This document shows, piece by piece, positions 25,723-35,476 of a stretch of 64,000 nt of DNA. How positions within the stretch are numbered: position 1 is the stretch's first letter; each line of letters begins with the position of its first letter. A model generated the notes under the pieces. That model made no database searches. It was given only the letters and a program-made list of their open reading frames with translations, and was not told the origin of the DNA. Origin of the DNA: Phaeobacter sp. B1627 (GTDB lineage Bacteria > Pseudomonadota > Alphaproteobacteria > Rhodobacterales > Rhodobacteraceae); the NCBI RefSeq assembly GCF_006265095.1, contig NZ_VCNK01000009.1:62001-126000 (forward strand). The letters run 5' to 3'. The position numbers and the translations under genes are program-made.

Positions 25723-28416
25723 ATGCTGGGTATCGGAACTCTCGCCAAAAAGGTCTTCGGCACACCGAATGACCGCAAAATCAAGGCGACGCGGCCGTTG
25801 ATTGCACAGATCAACGCCTTGGAGCCTGAGTTCGAGGCGCTGAGCGATGACGGGCTGAAGGGTAAAACCGAGGAGTTCCGCAAACGCGCGCTGGGTGGCG
25901 AGAGCCTTGACGACCTGTTGCCCGAAGCTTTTGCCAACGTGCGTGAAGCGGCCCGGCGGGCATTGGGTCTGCGGGCATTTGATACGCAGCTCATGGGGGG
26001 CACTTTCCTGCATCAGGGAAATATCTCCGAGATGAAGACCGGCGAAGGCAAGACGCTCGTTGCGACTTTCCCGGCCTATCTGAACGCTTTGACGGGCAAG
26101 GGCGTGCATGTGGTGACCGTCAATGAATACCTCGCCAAACGCGACAGCGAATGGATGAGCAAGGTATTTGACGCGCTCGGCATGACCACCGGTGTGATCT
26201 ATTCCAACCAACCCGAGGCGGAAAAAATGGCCGCCTATGGGTGCGATGTCACCTACACCACCAATAATGAACTGGGCTTTGACTACCTGCGGGACAATAT
26301 GAAGCCCTCGCTGGATCAGGTTTTCCAGAAGCATCACAACTTTGCGATTGTCGACGAGGTGGATTCGATCCTGATCGACGAAGCCCGGACGCCGCTGATT
26401 ATCTCGGGCCCGGCCGAGGATCGCTCCGAGCTGTATGAAACCATCGACAAGCTGATTCCGACGCTGGACGAAGCCCATTTCGAGGTGGACGAAAAAACCC
26501 GCGGTGTGACCTTCACCGAAGACGGCAACGAGTTCCTAGAACATTCGTTGCAGACCGCGGGCCTGCTGGACGAGGGCGCGAGCCTTTATGATCCCGAAAG
26601 CACCACGGTGGTGCATCACGTCAATCAGGCCCTGCGCGCGCACAAGCTGTTCCAGCGGGACAAGGACTACATTGTTCGTGATGGGAATATTGTTCTGATC
26701 GACGAATTTACCGGCCGGATGATGCCGGGGCGTCGTCTGTCCGACGGGCTGCACCAGGCGATCGAAGCCAAGGAAGCCGTGAAAATCCAGCCCGAAAACA
26801 CCACGCTCGCCTCGGTGACGTTCCAGAACTATTTCCGTCTCTACGACAAACTGTCCGGGATGACCGGCACCGCCATGACCGAAGCCGAAGAATTCTCCGA
26901 GATCTACGGTCTTGGCGTCGTCGAGGTTCCGACCAACCGGCTGATCGCCCGTGTCGATGAGGACGATCAGGTCTATCGGACCGGTGCTGAAAAATATGCG
27001 GCAATGATCGAAGAGACCAAGATCGCACATGAAAAGGGCCAGCCGGTTCTTCTGGGCACAACGTCAATCGAGAAATCCGAGCTGCTGAGCCATCTTTTGC
27101 AAAAGGAAGGTATCGAGCACAACGTTCTGAACGCCCGTCACCATGAACAAGAAGCCAAGATCGTCGCGGATGCCGGTCGGTTCGGCGCCGTGACGATTGC
27201 CACCAACATGGCCGGTCGCGGGACCGATATTCAGCTTGGCGGCAATGTCGAGCTGAAAGTGATGGAGGTGCTGGAAGCCAATCCCGATGCGGATCCTGTG
27301 GTCCTGCGCGCCGAGGAAGAGGCGAAGCACGCCGAAGAGAAACAAAAGGTTCTCGATGCTGGCGGGTTGTATGTGATGGCCTCGGAACGGCACGAAAGCC
27401 GCCGGATCGACAACCAGCTGCGCGGGCGTTCCGGGCGTCAGGGTGATCCGGGCCGCACCCGGTTCTACCTGAGCCTCGAAGACGATTTGATGCGGATCTT
27501 TGGGTCGGAACGTCTGGATAAACTGCTCTCTGGCCTTGGCATGAAAGAGGGTGAGGCAATTGTGCACCCTTGGGTGAACAAATCCCTGGAACGTGCCCAG
27601 GCGAAGGTCGAGGGCCGGAACTTTGATATGCGTAAAAACGTATTGAAGTTCGACGACGTGATGAATGACCAGCGCAAGGTGATTTTCGGCCAGCGCCGCG
27701 AGATCATGGCCTCTGCCAACACCAATGAAATCGTGACAGATATGCGTCACGAGGTGGTGGATGATCTTCTTGACCGCTACATGCCGCCAAAAACATATGC
27801 GGATCAGTGGGATACAGCAGGTCTTCAGGCGGACGTCAAAGACAAGCTCGGGATCGATGTGCCGGTCGCGGATTGGGCTGCCGAAGAGGGTGTCGATGAC
27901 GAACAGATCCGCGAGCGCCTGATCGAAGCCTCTGACAAGCTGATGGCCGAAAAGGTCGAAGCCTTTGGTGAAGACGGCATGAGCAACATCGAAAAGCAGG
28001 TGTTGCTGCAGGCCATCGATGCCAAATGGCGCGAGCATCTGCTGACGCTGGAACATCTGCGGTCCGTTGTCGGTTTCCGGGGCTATGCTCAACGTGATCC
28101 GCTCAACGAATATAAGAACGAGAGCTTCCAGCTATTCGAGACAATGCTCGATTCTCTGCGGGAAACCGTGACCCAGCAACTGTCGCGTGTGCGCCCGTTG
28201 AGCGAGGAAGAGCAGCGCGAAATGATGATGCAGATGGCTGCGCGCCAGGGAATACTGCCGAAATCACCGACCGCAGAATCGGAGCCTCCAGCAGAAGCTC
28301 CGGCAGAGGGATTCGTCGAGGAGGACCCCTCCACTTGGGGCAACCCCTCCCGGAATGACAAATGCCCCTGCGGGTCCGGCAAGAAATTCAAGCATTGTCA
28401 CGGCAGGCTGGGATAA
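25723..28416 (+). CDS. secA: preprotein translocase ATPase SecA
   Basis: The 897-residue ATPase drives protein export through SecYEG. It has Walker A MKTGEGKT (104-111), the [20 protein letters not shown] segment, the [13 protein letters not shown] motif, [13 protein letters not shown] and the C-terminal zinc-binding [14 protein letters not shown] that contacts SecB. Length is normal. The neighbouring parvulin and two exported proteins fit an export-centred area. Confidence 0.97.
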   Translation: MLGIGTLAKKVFGTPNDRKIKATRPLIAQINALEPEFEALSDDGLKGKTEEFRKRALGGESLDDLLPEAFANVREAARRALGLRAFDTQLMGGTFLHQGNISEMKTGEGKTLVATFPAYLNALTGKGVHVVTVNEYLAKRDSEWMSKVFDALGMTTGVIYSNQPEAEKMAAYGCDVTYTTNNELGFDYLRDNMKPSLDQVFQKHHNFAIVDEVDSILIDEARTPLIISGPAEDRSELYETIDKLIPTLDEAHFEVDEKTRGVTFTEDGNEFLEHSLQTAGLLDEGASLYDPESTTVVHHVNQALRAHKLFQRDKDYIVRDGNIVLIDEFTGRMMPGRRLSDGLHQAIEAKEAVKIQPENTTLASVTFQNYFRLYDKLSGMTGTAMTEAEEFSEIYGLGVVEVPTNRLIARVDEDDQVYRTGAEKYAAMIEETKIAHEKGQPVLLGTTSIEKSELLSHLLQKEGIEHNVLNARHHEQEAKIVADAGRFGAVTIATNMAGRGTDIQLGGNVELKVMEVLEANPDADPVVLRAEEEAKHAEEKQKVLDAGGLYVMASERHESRRIDNQLRGRSGRQGDPGRTRFYLSLEDDLMRIFGSERLDKLLSGLGMKEGEAIVHPWVNKSLERAQAKVEGRNFDMRKNVLKFDDVMNDQRKVIFGQRREIMASANTNEIVTDMRHEVVDDLLDRYMPPKTYADQWDTAGLQADVKDKLGIDVPVADWAAEEGVDDEQIRERLIEASDKLMAEKVEAFGEDGMSNIEKQVLLQAIDAKWREHLLTLEHLRSVVGFRGYAQRDPLNEYKNESFQLFETMLDSLRETVTQQLSRVRPLSEEEQREMMMQMAARQGILPKSPTAESEPPAEAPAEGFVEEDPSTWGNPSRNDKCPCGSGKKFKHCHGRLG

Positions 28417-28541
28417 GGCGCGGGCAAACCTCCGGAACCCTCTTACTTTAGGCAAAGGCCGTTTTCTCTACCGGCCATTGCCACAGTCTGGCCGTCTTCT
28501 GCTGACACCTTTCCTTAACCTTTTGAGGTGAGGAGGCTGGA

Positions 28542-29441
28542 ATGGGTATACGAGTGACGGCTCTTACTGTGGCAGCGACGGTTGTCTGCGCGTTGGGCAC
28601 AGGTTTGTTCATGCAAAAGCGGGCTGAACTTCAGCGATCCGCCGATCCCTATCTGCCGGGCGAGTCGGGCGCCGCTGATACCGCAGAGCTGGTTCTGCAG
28701 GATGTGGCCTTCACGTCGGTGGGCGGGTCCTCATTTGCGCCTTCTGAGCCAGATCGTCAGCCTGGAAGGACCACTCCGACCTGCCCGATGGAAATGAACC
28801 TGACCGCCCTTCCTGGTGCGCTGGTGCAGGTGGAGATCAATGCACCTTGTCGCGCCGGGGAACGGTTTGGCCTCCATCACGCGGGGATGATCATCACCGA
28901 AGGGCTGGATCTCGCGGGCCACTTCACGGGGGCTGTTCCCGCGCTGACCGAATATGCGGTTATCATTGCGGATTTTGTATCGGGCTCTGATCTGCAGTCC
29001 GCAATCCACGTCGACGAATTGCGCGCCATTGACCGGGTTGCGCTTCAATGGCAGGGCGGTAGCGGATTGGAGCTGCATGCGCTGGAATTCGGTGCGTTTT
29101 ATGGGGAACCCGGACATGTCTGGCGCGGGTCCTCCGCCGATGAAGGTGTCGGGCGGGTCCTGTCGATCGGAGATCCTGACCAGGCCATGCCGCAAATGGT
29201 TCAGGTCTATTCCCTCCCCACGGATCAAGCCCCGCATCATGAAAGCGGCGTCGCAATTTCGGTGGAGGCCGAGATTACCACGGCCAATTGTGACCGAGCA
29301 TGGAATGCCCAGCTATTTGAACACCGTGCGGGACGGCTGTCGATCCGTGATCTCATTCTGACGATGCCGGATTGTTCTGCCACAGGTGATTTTCTTGTGT
29401 TGAATAATCTTGTGGAAACCCTGAAAATCGCCGCCAACTGA
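28542..29441 (+). CDS. exported protein of unknown function downstream of secA
   Basis: The 299-residue protein has an N-terminal hydrophobic signal or anchor (VTALTVAATVVCALGTGLF). The rest looks extracytoplasmic, with four cysteines placed to form two disulfides (TCPMEMN, NAPCRAGE, TTANCDRAW, MPDCSAT) and beta-rich repeats. I recognise no catalytic motif. It sits 24 bases before the PBP/OmpA fusion gene, with which it is probably cotranscribed, so a shared periplasmic role is likely. Annotations linking such proteins to translocation probably come only from the secA neighbour. Confidence 0.72.
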   Translation: MGIRVTALTVAATVVCALGTGLFMQKRAELQRSADPYLPGESGAADTAELVLQDVAFTSVGGSSFAPSEPDRQPGRTTPTCPMEMNLTALPGALVQVEINAPCRAGERFGLHHAGMIITEGLDLAGHFTGAVPALTEYAVIIADFVSGSDLQSAIHVDELRAIDRVALQWQGGSGLELHALEFGAFYGEPGHVWRGSSADEGVGRVLSIGDPDQAMPQMVQVYSLPTDQAPHHESGVAISVEAEITTANCDRAWNAQLFEHRAGRLSIRDLILTMPDCSATGDFLVLNNLVETLKIAAN

Positions 29442-29465
29442 TCGGGCAGATTACCAGGATTTCTC

Positions 29466-31019
29466 ATGAGCTGTTTTCGTGCGGCGGTTTGCGCCGCACT
29501 CTTTATGTTCGGCGTTTCCGGCCCGGTTGCCGGGCAGGACGTGACGTTGTCTTCTCCCGACGGAGCGATTGAGGTCACCGGCGATTTGCTTGGTTTTGAC
29601 GGTGAATTCTACCGGGTGGAGACTCAGTTTGGCGAACTGACGGTCGATGGCTCGGGTGTGCGCTGTGAAGGTCCGGGCTGTCCGAGCCTGTCGGACTTCG
29701 TGGCCGAGATCACCCTGTCCGGTTCCTCCACGATGGCCGAGGTCCTCTTGCCCGCTTTGATCGAGGGCTTTGCGCTGCGCAACGGCTATCAAACGGCGCG
29801 GGAACAATTCCAGCCACGCCAGTTCGAATACACGCTCTCTCGGAACGGTGTGGCGGCGGCTCGGTTCATTTTTTACGTCAGCAATACCGATGAGGGTTTC
29901 GCAGATCTGTTGGCAAATCAGGCCGATATCGTGATGGCGCTCCGCGAAATCCGGGATGCGGAACGTATTCTTGCCAGAGAGGCAGGCATGGGGGATATGT
30001 CCGTCGCCAATCGCGGGCGGGTTCTGGCGTTGGATGCGATTGTGCCTATTGTCGCGCCGACCAACCCGGTTGCGCGGATCTCATTGCCCCAGCTTGCGGG
30101 AATTTACGCCGGTGAAATCACCAATTGGTCGGAGCTGGGCGGCCCCAATGCCCCAATTGCCGTTCATCTCCTTGTCGAGGGCGCCGGCCTGACGCAGGCG
30201 GTCGAGGACAAGCTGCTGCGGCCGGCAAAGCTGAGCCTCGCGGAGGGTATTCGCCGGCATGATCGGGGTAGTCGTCTGGTGCGGACTGTGGCAACTGACC
30301 CATTTGCCATCGGCATCGCGAGTTTCGCAGAGACCGGAACGGCGCGGATGCTGACATTGACGGGCGAATGCGGCTTTTCCCTCAGCGCCGGTCGCCGGAT
30401 GATCAAAACCGAGGACTATCCGCTGACCTCGCCGATGTTTCTGTATCTGCCTGCGCGTCGTTTGCCGCGTGTCGCGCGGGATTTTTTGACCTATATCCGG
30501 GGACCATCTGCCCAGATCGTGATCCGCCGCGCAGGATTTGTGGATCAGGCGGCGGAACGCATTCCCGTTGCCATCCAGGGCGAAAGGCTCGCCAACGCGA
30601 TAAAGTCCGCCGGTCAGGACATCTCGTTGGCGGAATTGCAGCGCATGATCCGCGCGCTGGATGGTCTGCAGCGATTGACCCTGTCCTTTCGGTTTGAGCC
30701 CGGCTCCTCGCGGCCGGATGCGCAATCGCGCAGCAATATCGAGCTTTTGGCCCGTGCTGTCGAAGCCGGGGTCTATGACGGAAAGCGCCTGGTTTTCGTA
30801 GGGTTTTCCGATGGAGAGGGGCCGGCCGAAGTGAACAGGGTGATTGCCCTGAAACGTGCAGAAGCTGTTCGCGCCTCCGTCGAAAAAGCGGCCGAGACGG
30901 CGAATTTGGACCGGATCTCAATCGAGACCGAAGCTTTTGGCGAGGCACTCCCCATCGCCTGCGATACCAGCGCCTGGGGGCGGCAGGCCAATCGGCGTGT
31001 CGAGGTCTGGGTGCGCTGA
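29466..31019 (+). CDS. phosphate-binding-like (PstS-type) protein fused to OmpA domain
   Basis: The 517-residue protein has a signal peptide (ends near PVAGQD), a small N-terminal beta-rich segment ending in CEGPGCP, a type 2 periplasmic binding domain resembling PstS (LSGSSTMAEVLLPALIEGF, the ADIVMALREI region, VPIVAPTNPV, GIYAGEITNW), and a C-terminal OmpA peptidoglycan-binding domain (LTLSFRFEPGSS, LVFVGFSDGEG, RRVEVWVR). The binding domain would therefore be tied to the cell wall rather than free. No pst genes are nearby; ligand unproven. Confidence 0.82.
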   Translation: MSCFRAAVCAALFMFGVSGPVAGQDVTLSSPDGAIEVTGDLLGFDGEFYRVETQFGELTVDGSGVRCEGPGCPSLSDFVAEITLSGSSTMAEVLLPALIEGFALRNGYQTAREQFQPRQFEYTLSRNGVAAARFIFYVSNTDEGFADLLANQADIVMALREIRDAERILAREAGMGDMSVANRGRVLALDAIVPIVAPTNPVARISLPQLAGIYAGEITNWSELGGPNAPIAVHLLVEGAGLTQAVEDKLLRPAKLSLAEGIRRHDRGSRLVRTVATDPFAIGIASFAETGTARMLTLTGECGFSLSAGRRMIKTEDYPLTSPMFLYLPARRLPRVARDFLTYIRGPSAQIVIRRAGFVDQAAERIPVAIQGERLANAIKSAGQDISLAELQRMIRALDGLQRLTLSFRFEPGSSRPDAQSRSNIELLARAVEAGVYDGKRLVFVGFSDGEGPAEVNRVIALKRAEAVRASVEKAAETANLDRISIETEAFGEALPIACDTSAWGRQANRRVEVWVR

Positions 31020-31108
31020 CGGGCAAAGCACCCAAACTCCTGTCTGCGGATCGCAATTGATCGGCCCCCGACGGCTATCAGACGCCGGAAGCGGGACCTG
31101 TCTTCATA

Positions 31109-32167
31109 TCAGCGCAAGCGGGCTTCGTTCTCGGCATCAAAGACAAACACATCCTGATCGGCGAAGTCGAGGCTCACGGTAGCACCTTCCTCCAAAGCAT
31201 CTTCGCCGCGTGTCTCGACGATAATCTTCGCGCCGTCCGGACAAATCAGGTGATCATAGGCCACCGCACCGAGGCGTTCACGCAACTCCAGCGTGGCGAC
31301 ATCGCCGGGTCCGACCATGATGTTCTGAGGTCGTAGACCCACTATGACCGCTTTCCCCTCCGCAGGCAGCGCGACAGAGGTCTCGATTTCACGGTTGCCA
31401 AATGAGGCGATGACGATCTTTCCACCCCGGACGATCCCATCAACAAAATTCATACCCGGCGACCCTATAAAGCCCGCGACAAATCGATTGTCCGGATCAT
31501 TATAGAGCTCCATCGGTTTGCCGACCTGCTCAACCCGACCGGCGCGCAATACGACGATTTTATCTGCCAGTGTCATCGCCTCGACCTGATCGTGGGTCAC
31601 ATAGATCATGGTGGCGCCGATTTCCTTGTGCAGGCGGGCGATTTCAACCCGCATATCGACGCGCAGCTCAGCATCAAGGTTGGACAGCGGTTCGTCAAAA
31701 AGGAACACCTCGGGGCCGCGTACGATGGCGCGGCCGATAGCGACCCGCTGGCGCTGCCCGCCGGACAAGGCCTTGGGCTTTCGTTTCAGATAGTCGTCCA
31801 GCTTCAGGATGCGCGAGGCCTCTGCGACCTTTTCCCTGATCTCGGCCTTGGGGTGGCCGTTCATCTTGAGGCCAAACCCCATGTTCTCTTCTACGGTCAT
31901 ATGCGGATAGAGCGCGTAGGATTGGAACACCATAGCCACGCCACGCTCGGCGGCGTCGACCTTGGTCACATCGCGATTGCCGATATGAATGTGGCCGGAT
32001 GTTGTGTCTTCCAGCCCTGCAACCATGCGCAACAGCGTGGATTTCCCACATCCAGATGGGCCGACGAAAACGCAGAACTCGCCGTCGTCGATCTGCAGGT
32101 TCACGTCGTGAATGGTCTGGATATCGCCATATTTCTTGATCGTATTGGTCAGCGTGACGCCGGTCAT
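31109..32167 (-). CDS. sugar ABC transporter ATPase, UgpC/MsmK type
   Basis: The 352-residue ATPase powers CUT1-family sugar uptake. It has Walker A GPSGCGKST, signature LSGGQRQR, Walker B FLFDEPLSNLDAELR and the H-loop YVTHDQVEAM, then a C-terminal regulatory domain. ATG 32167 has AGGA eight bases upstream; a longer frame to 32197 lacks this. It lies on the strand opposite the galactoside operon, with the IclR gene between; that operon has no ATPase of its own, so this one probably completes the transporter. Confidence 0.9.
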   Translation of the reverse strand: MTGVTLTNTIKKYGDIQTIHDVNLQIDDGEFCVFVGPSGCGKSTLLRMVAGLEDTTSGHIHIGNRDVTKVDAAERGVAMVFQSYALYPHMTVEENMGFGLKMNGHPKAEIREKVAEASRILKLDDYLKRKPKALSGGQRQRVAIGRAIVRGPEVFLFDEPLSNLDAELRVDMRVEIARLHKEIGATMIYVTHDQVEAMTLADKIVVLRAGRVEQVGKPMELYNDPDNRFVAGFIGSPGMNFVDGIVRGGKIVIASFGNREIETSVALPAEGKAVIVGLRPQNIMVGPGDVATLELRERLGAVAYDHLICPDGAKIIVETRGEDALEEGATVSLDFADQDVFVFDAENEARLR

Positions 32168-32220
32168 AGTCGTGATCCTTTTTGCGACGCGAGGCATGGG
32201 GCCCGTGGCGTCGGTCCTCC

Positions 32221-33012
32221 TCAGGTGGGAAATTGCCAGCTTTCGGCAGTTTCCGCGATGTCATTGGCGGTCTTCAACAGCAGCGGCCGGAGGCTCGTCA
32301 GGCTCTCCAGGGACTGCCGCCGGGTGGAAGACGTGATTGACAAAGCCCCCATGACCCGTCCCTTGGTGGACAGGATGGGGGCGGCGATGCAGATGATGCC
32401 GGGCTCATGTTCTTCGCGGTCAAAGGCCACTCCGTCGGCCCGGATAGACTCCAATTCGTCGCGGAACGCGGTCTCCGTGGCCAGGGTGTGGGGCGTGTGC
32501 TGAAAGAAAGCCTGCCGCCGAATGGCATCCTCGCGGGCATCTTGATCCAGATGGGCGATGATCGCCTTGCCAACGCCGGTGCAATATCCGGGGCCGACCT
32601 TGCCCGCCTGGCTGAACATTTCAATCGGTGTGCGCGCGTTGCGTTTATCGACATAGAGCACCTGCCCCTGATCCAGCTGCGCGAGGTGAATGGTCTCTCC
32701 GACTGACGTGGAGAGCGCATCAAGGTGAGGACGCGCGATCGGCGCCAGAGAGCTTTGCCGCCACGCGGTATGGGCAAGCCGAACGAGGCGCAGGCCGGGC
32801 GCATATGTCTGCTGCAGATCGTCAAAACACAGCATCCCCTGATTCGTCAGGGTCTGCAGCAGGCGGTAGAGGGTCGCTTTTGGGTGGCTCGAATCCGCCA
32901 GCAGTTCCGCAAAGCGAACCGGGCGGCCGTATTCGGCGACCCGATCGAGAATCTCCAATGCTTTTCCGACAGTTCCGTCATTGCTGCGCTGCGGCGCATC
33001 GGGCGTTGCCAT
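32221..33012 (-). CDS. IclR-family transcriptional regulator of galactoside genes
   Basis: The 263-residue protein has an N-terminal winged helix (KALEILDRVAEYGRPVRFAELL, SHPKATLYRLLQTL) and the IclR effector domain (GETIHLAQLDQGQVLYVDK). ATG 33012 has GGAGG six bases upstream; ATG 33018 touches the GGAGG and is rejected. It sits between the ATPase gene and the divergent binding-protein gene, facing the tandem operator-like repeat. It probably represses the operon until a galactose-derived ligand binds; the ligand is not known. Confidence 0.9.
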   Translation of the reverse strand: MATPDAPQRSNDGTVGKALEILDRVAEYGRPVRFAELLADSSHPKATLYRLLQTLTNQGMLCFDDLQQTYAPGLRLVRLAHTAWRQSSLAPIARPHLDALSTSVGETIHLAQLDQGQVLYVDKRNARTPIEMFSQAGKVGPGYCTGVGKAIIAHLDQDAREDAIRRQAFFQHTPHTLATETAFRDELESIRADGVAFDREEHEPGIICIAAPILSTKGRVMGALSITSSTRRQSLESLTSLRPLLLKTANDIAETAESWQFPT

Positions 33013-33082
33013 AGTCATCCTCCCTTACGTCTGTTCATCCTTGGGCGAACAGACTGTTGACATTCATAGCCGCTATCCTTCA

Positions 33083-33122
33083 TGGTTTCAATAGTTGGAA
33101 ACTGGTTTCATTATTTGGAACT
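33083..33122. promoter_or_regulatory. tandem operator-like repeat for the IclR regulator
   Basis: Two adjacent 20-base units share TGGTTTCA at their starts and TTGGAA near their ends (33083-33102 and 33103-33122). Each contains an inverted GTTTC...GAAAC or GTTTC...GGAAC pair. The 20-base period places both on one DNA face. A TTGACA box lies just upstream at 33057-33062 without a clear partner. The units lie between the IclR start and the binding-protein start, where an IclR-type repressor would bind. Confidence 0.65.
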
Positions 33123-33153
33123 CAAGACCGGCGAACAATTATGGGAGGATACC

Positions 33154-34407
33154 ATGAACTTGCTGAAAGGAACGACCGCGGGGCTTTCGATGGCCATCGG
33201 TCTGGCTGCGTCTGTGCAGGCGTCTGAGCTGAGCGGAACGCTCAAGATTTTCTCGGATATGTCGAACCCTGCACCGCGCGCGGTTATTGAAAAACTGGCT
33301 GAAGATTTCGATGCGCTTCACCCGGATCTCACGGTTGAGCTGACCGTGATCGATCGTGAGGCCTATAAAACGCAAATCCGCAACTTTCTGACCGCGAATG
33401 CACCGGATGTCGCGAACTGGTATGCGGCCAACCGCATGCGCCCCTATGTTTCTGCGGGCCTGTTCGAAGATGTATCCGATCTGTGGGCCGAGCCCGAAAT
33501 TGCTGAAAATCTTGCGTCCACCAAAGGGGCGATGACGCTGGACGGAAAACAATGGGGCGTTCCCTATACCTACTATCAGTGGGGCGTTTACTATCGCGAG
33601 GACATCTACAAGGAACTGGGCCTCGAAGAGCCGAAAGATTGGGATACCTTCAAGTCCAACTGCCAGAAGATCCTCGATTCCGGCAAGAAGTGCTTCACCA
33701 TCGGGTCCAAGTTCCTGTGGACTGCGGGCGGGTGGTTTGACTACCTGAACATGCGCACGAACGGCTATGATTTCCATATGGCGCTGACGAATGGCGAAGT
33801 GGAATGGACGGACGACCGCGTCAAGGCCACCTTTGCCAACTGGCGCGAGCTCATCGATATGGGCGCTTTCATCGACAACCATCAATCCTACAGCTGGCAG
33901 GAAGCCTTGCCCTTCATGGTCAACGGCGAGGCTGCGGCCTATCTTATGGGCAATTTCGCCGTAGCGCCCCTGCGTGAGGCTGGCCTGAGTGTCGATCAGT
34001 TGGATTTCTACCAGTTTCCGATGATCAACCCGGAGGTTGAACTGGCGGAAGATGCTCCGACCGACACATTCCATATTCCGTCGGGTGCCCAGAACAAGGA
34101 AGCCGCACGGGAATTCCTGCGCTATGTCGTGTCGGCGGATGTCCAGACCGACATCAACAGCGGTGCAAAGCTGGGTCAGCTTCCGGTCAACGCCTCCTCC
34201 TCTGTGGATGACGATGAAATGCTGAACCAGGGTTTCGAGATGCTGTCCTCGAACAGCAAGGGCGGCATTGCGCAGTTCTTCGACCGGGATGCTGCGGCTG
34301 AGATGGCGTCGGCCGCGATGGAAGGTTTTCAGGAATTCATGGTCTTTCCGGACAATCTGGATGACATCCTGGACCGTCTCGAGAAAACACGTCAGCGGAT
34401 CTACTGA
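33154..34407 (+). CDS. ABC transporter sugar-binding protein (CUT1)
   Basis: The 417-residue periplasmic protein has a signal peptide (MNLLKGTTAGLSMAIGLAASVQASE) and the family 1 extracellular solute-binding fold: ITxx-like LKIFSDMSNPAP, TANAPDVANWYAANRM, GVPYTYYQWGVYYREDIY and a C-terminal RLEKTRQRIY. ATG 33154 sits behind GGGAGG; an earlier in-frame codon at 33082 runs through the operator and is rejected. It is the first gene of the galactoside operon and would deliver an alpha- or beta-galactoside to the permeases. Confidence 0.92.
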   Translation: MNLLKGTTAGLSMAIGLAASVQASELSGTLKIFSDMSNPAPRAVIEKLAEDFDALHPDLTVELTVIDREAYKTQIRNFLTANAPDVANWYAANRMRPYVSAGLFEDVSDLWAEPEIAENLASTKGAMTLDGKQWGVPYTYYQWGVYYREDIYKELGLEEPKDWDTFKSNCQKILDSGKKCFTIGSKFLWTAGGWFDYLNMRTNGYDFHMALTNGEVEWTDDRVKATFANWRELIDMGAFIDNHQSYSWQEALPFMVNGEAAAYLMGNFAVAPLREAGLSVDQLDFYQFPMINPEVELAEDAPTDTFHIPSGAQNKEAAREFLRYVVSADVQTDINSGAKLGQLPVNASSSVDDDEMLNQGFEMLSSNSKGGIAQFFDRDAAAEMASAAMEGFQEFMVFPDNLDDILDRLEKTRQRIY

Positions 34408-34418
34408 GAACTGACAGT

Positions 34419-34449
34419 CACACGGGCGCAGGCATGCCCCGCCCGTGTG
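34419..34449 (+). repeat. stem-loop between binding-protein and permease genes
   Basis: CACACGGGCG at 34419-34428 pairs perfectly with CGCCCGTGTG at 34440-34449 around an 11-base loop. No long T run follows. Stem-loops in this place often shield the binding-protein mRNA and lower expression of the permease genes; here that is inferred. Confidence 0.6.
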
Positions 34450-34552
34450 CATCTTTTGCTGCGCTATACTTCTGAAAACAGAATCAACACAGTTTCTGCC
34501 CGATCTGCCGGAAGACCACCGGCGCGGGCCTGACGTTCCGGGAGATACTCCT

Positions 34553-35476
34553 TTGGCCGATACCACGATGCCGCAATCGGACGGTGCCCCCGGTTGGATC
34601 CGGCGCAACCGACAGGCCCTCGCCCCAGCGCTGTTCCTTTTGCCGGGCGTGCTGTTTTTCCTATTCTACGTGATCTTTCCCATCTGGCAGAGTTTCAACC
34701 TGTCATTCTATCGCTGGGATGGCCTGGGAGAGCCGGTATATGTCGGCGTGGAAAACTACGTCGAGCTGATGGATGACCGGGCCTTTGAAGTCTCCATGTG
34801 GAACAACCTCAAATGGTTGCTGCTGTACCTGCTGGCGATCCCGGCCGGTCTGGCGATCGCGCTTTTTCTGAACCAGAACGTCACCGGCATCCGGCTCTAT
34901 AAGTCTTTGTTTTTCTTTCCGTTTGTAATCAGTCAAGTGGTCGTTGGCTTGGTGTTCAGCTGGTTCTACGACCCGACCTTTGGCCTGCTCAATCAAATCC
35001 TCAGCTTCTTTGGTTTTGGGACATTGAACGTCTTGGGCGATCCCTCGCTTGTGACCTATGGTATCATCATTGCCGGTCTTTGGCCGCAAACGGCCTATTG
35101 CATGATCCTGTATCTGACCGGGCTCAATGCGGTGGATCCCGAACAGGTCGAGGCCGCGCGTCTGGATGGCGCAAAGGGCCTGAAGATGCTTTGGTATGTG
35201 ATCGTCCCGCAATTGCGACCAGCGACGTTCATCGCCTTTGTGGTGACCATCATCGGCGCACTACGCTCCTTCGATCTGATTTCGATCATGACCAACGGTG
35301 GCCCCTTCGGGTCCTCGCGGGTGCTGTCATTTTACATGTTTGAAAAGGCGCTGTCGGAATACGGCTTCCGCATGGGCTATGGCGCTGCGATCGCTGTGGT
35401 GCTGTTCCTGATCATGCTCCTGTTCATCGCCTACTTCCTGTGGTCGATGTACCAAGAAGAGAAAGGGGGCCGCTGA
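34553..35476 (+). CDS. sugar ABC transporter permease (MalF type)
   Basis: The 307-residue inner-membrane protein has six likely membrane segments and the EAA loop that contacts the ATPase (EQVEAARLDGAKGLKMLWYVIVP). TTG 34553 has GGGAG eight bases upstream, whereas ATG 34568 is too far from it, so TTG is chosen. Its stop overlaps the next permease gene (TGATG). Together they form the channel of the galactoside importer. Confidence 0.9.
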   Translation: MADTTMPQSDGAPGWIRRNRQALAPALFLLPGVLFFLFYVIFPIWQSFNLSFYRWDGLGEPVYVGVENYVELMDDRAFEVSMWNNLKWLLLYLLAIPAGLAIALFLNQNVTGIRLYKSLFFFPFVISQVVVGLVFSWFYDPTFGLLNQILSFFGFGTLNVLGDPSLVTYGIIIAGLWPQTAYCMILYLTGLNAVDPEQVEAARLDGAKGLKMLWYVIVPQLRPATFIAFVVTIIGALRSFDLISIMTNGGPFGSSRVLSFYMFEKALSEYGFRMGYGAAIAVVLFLIMLLFIAYFLWSMYQEEKGGR

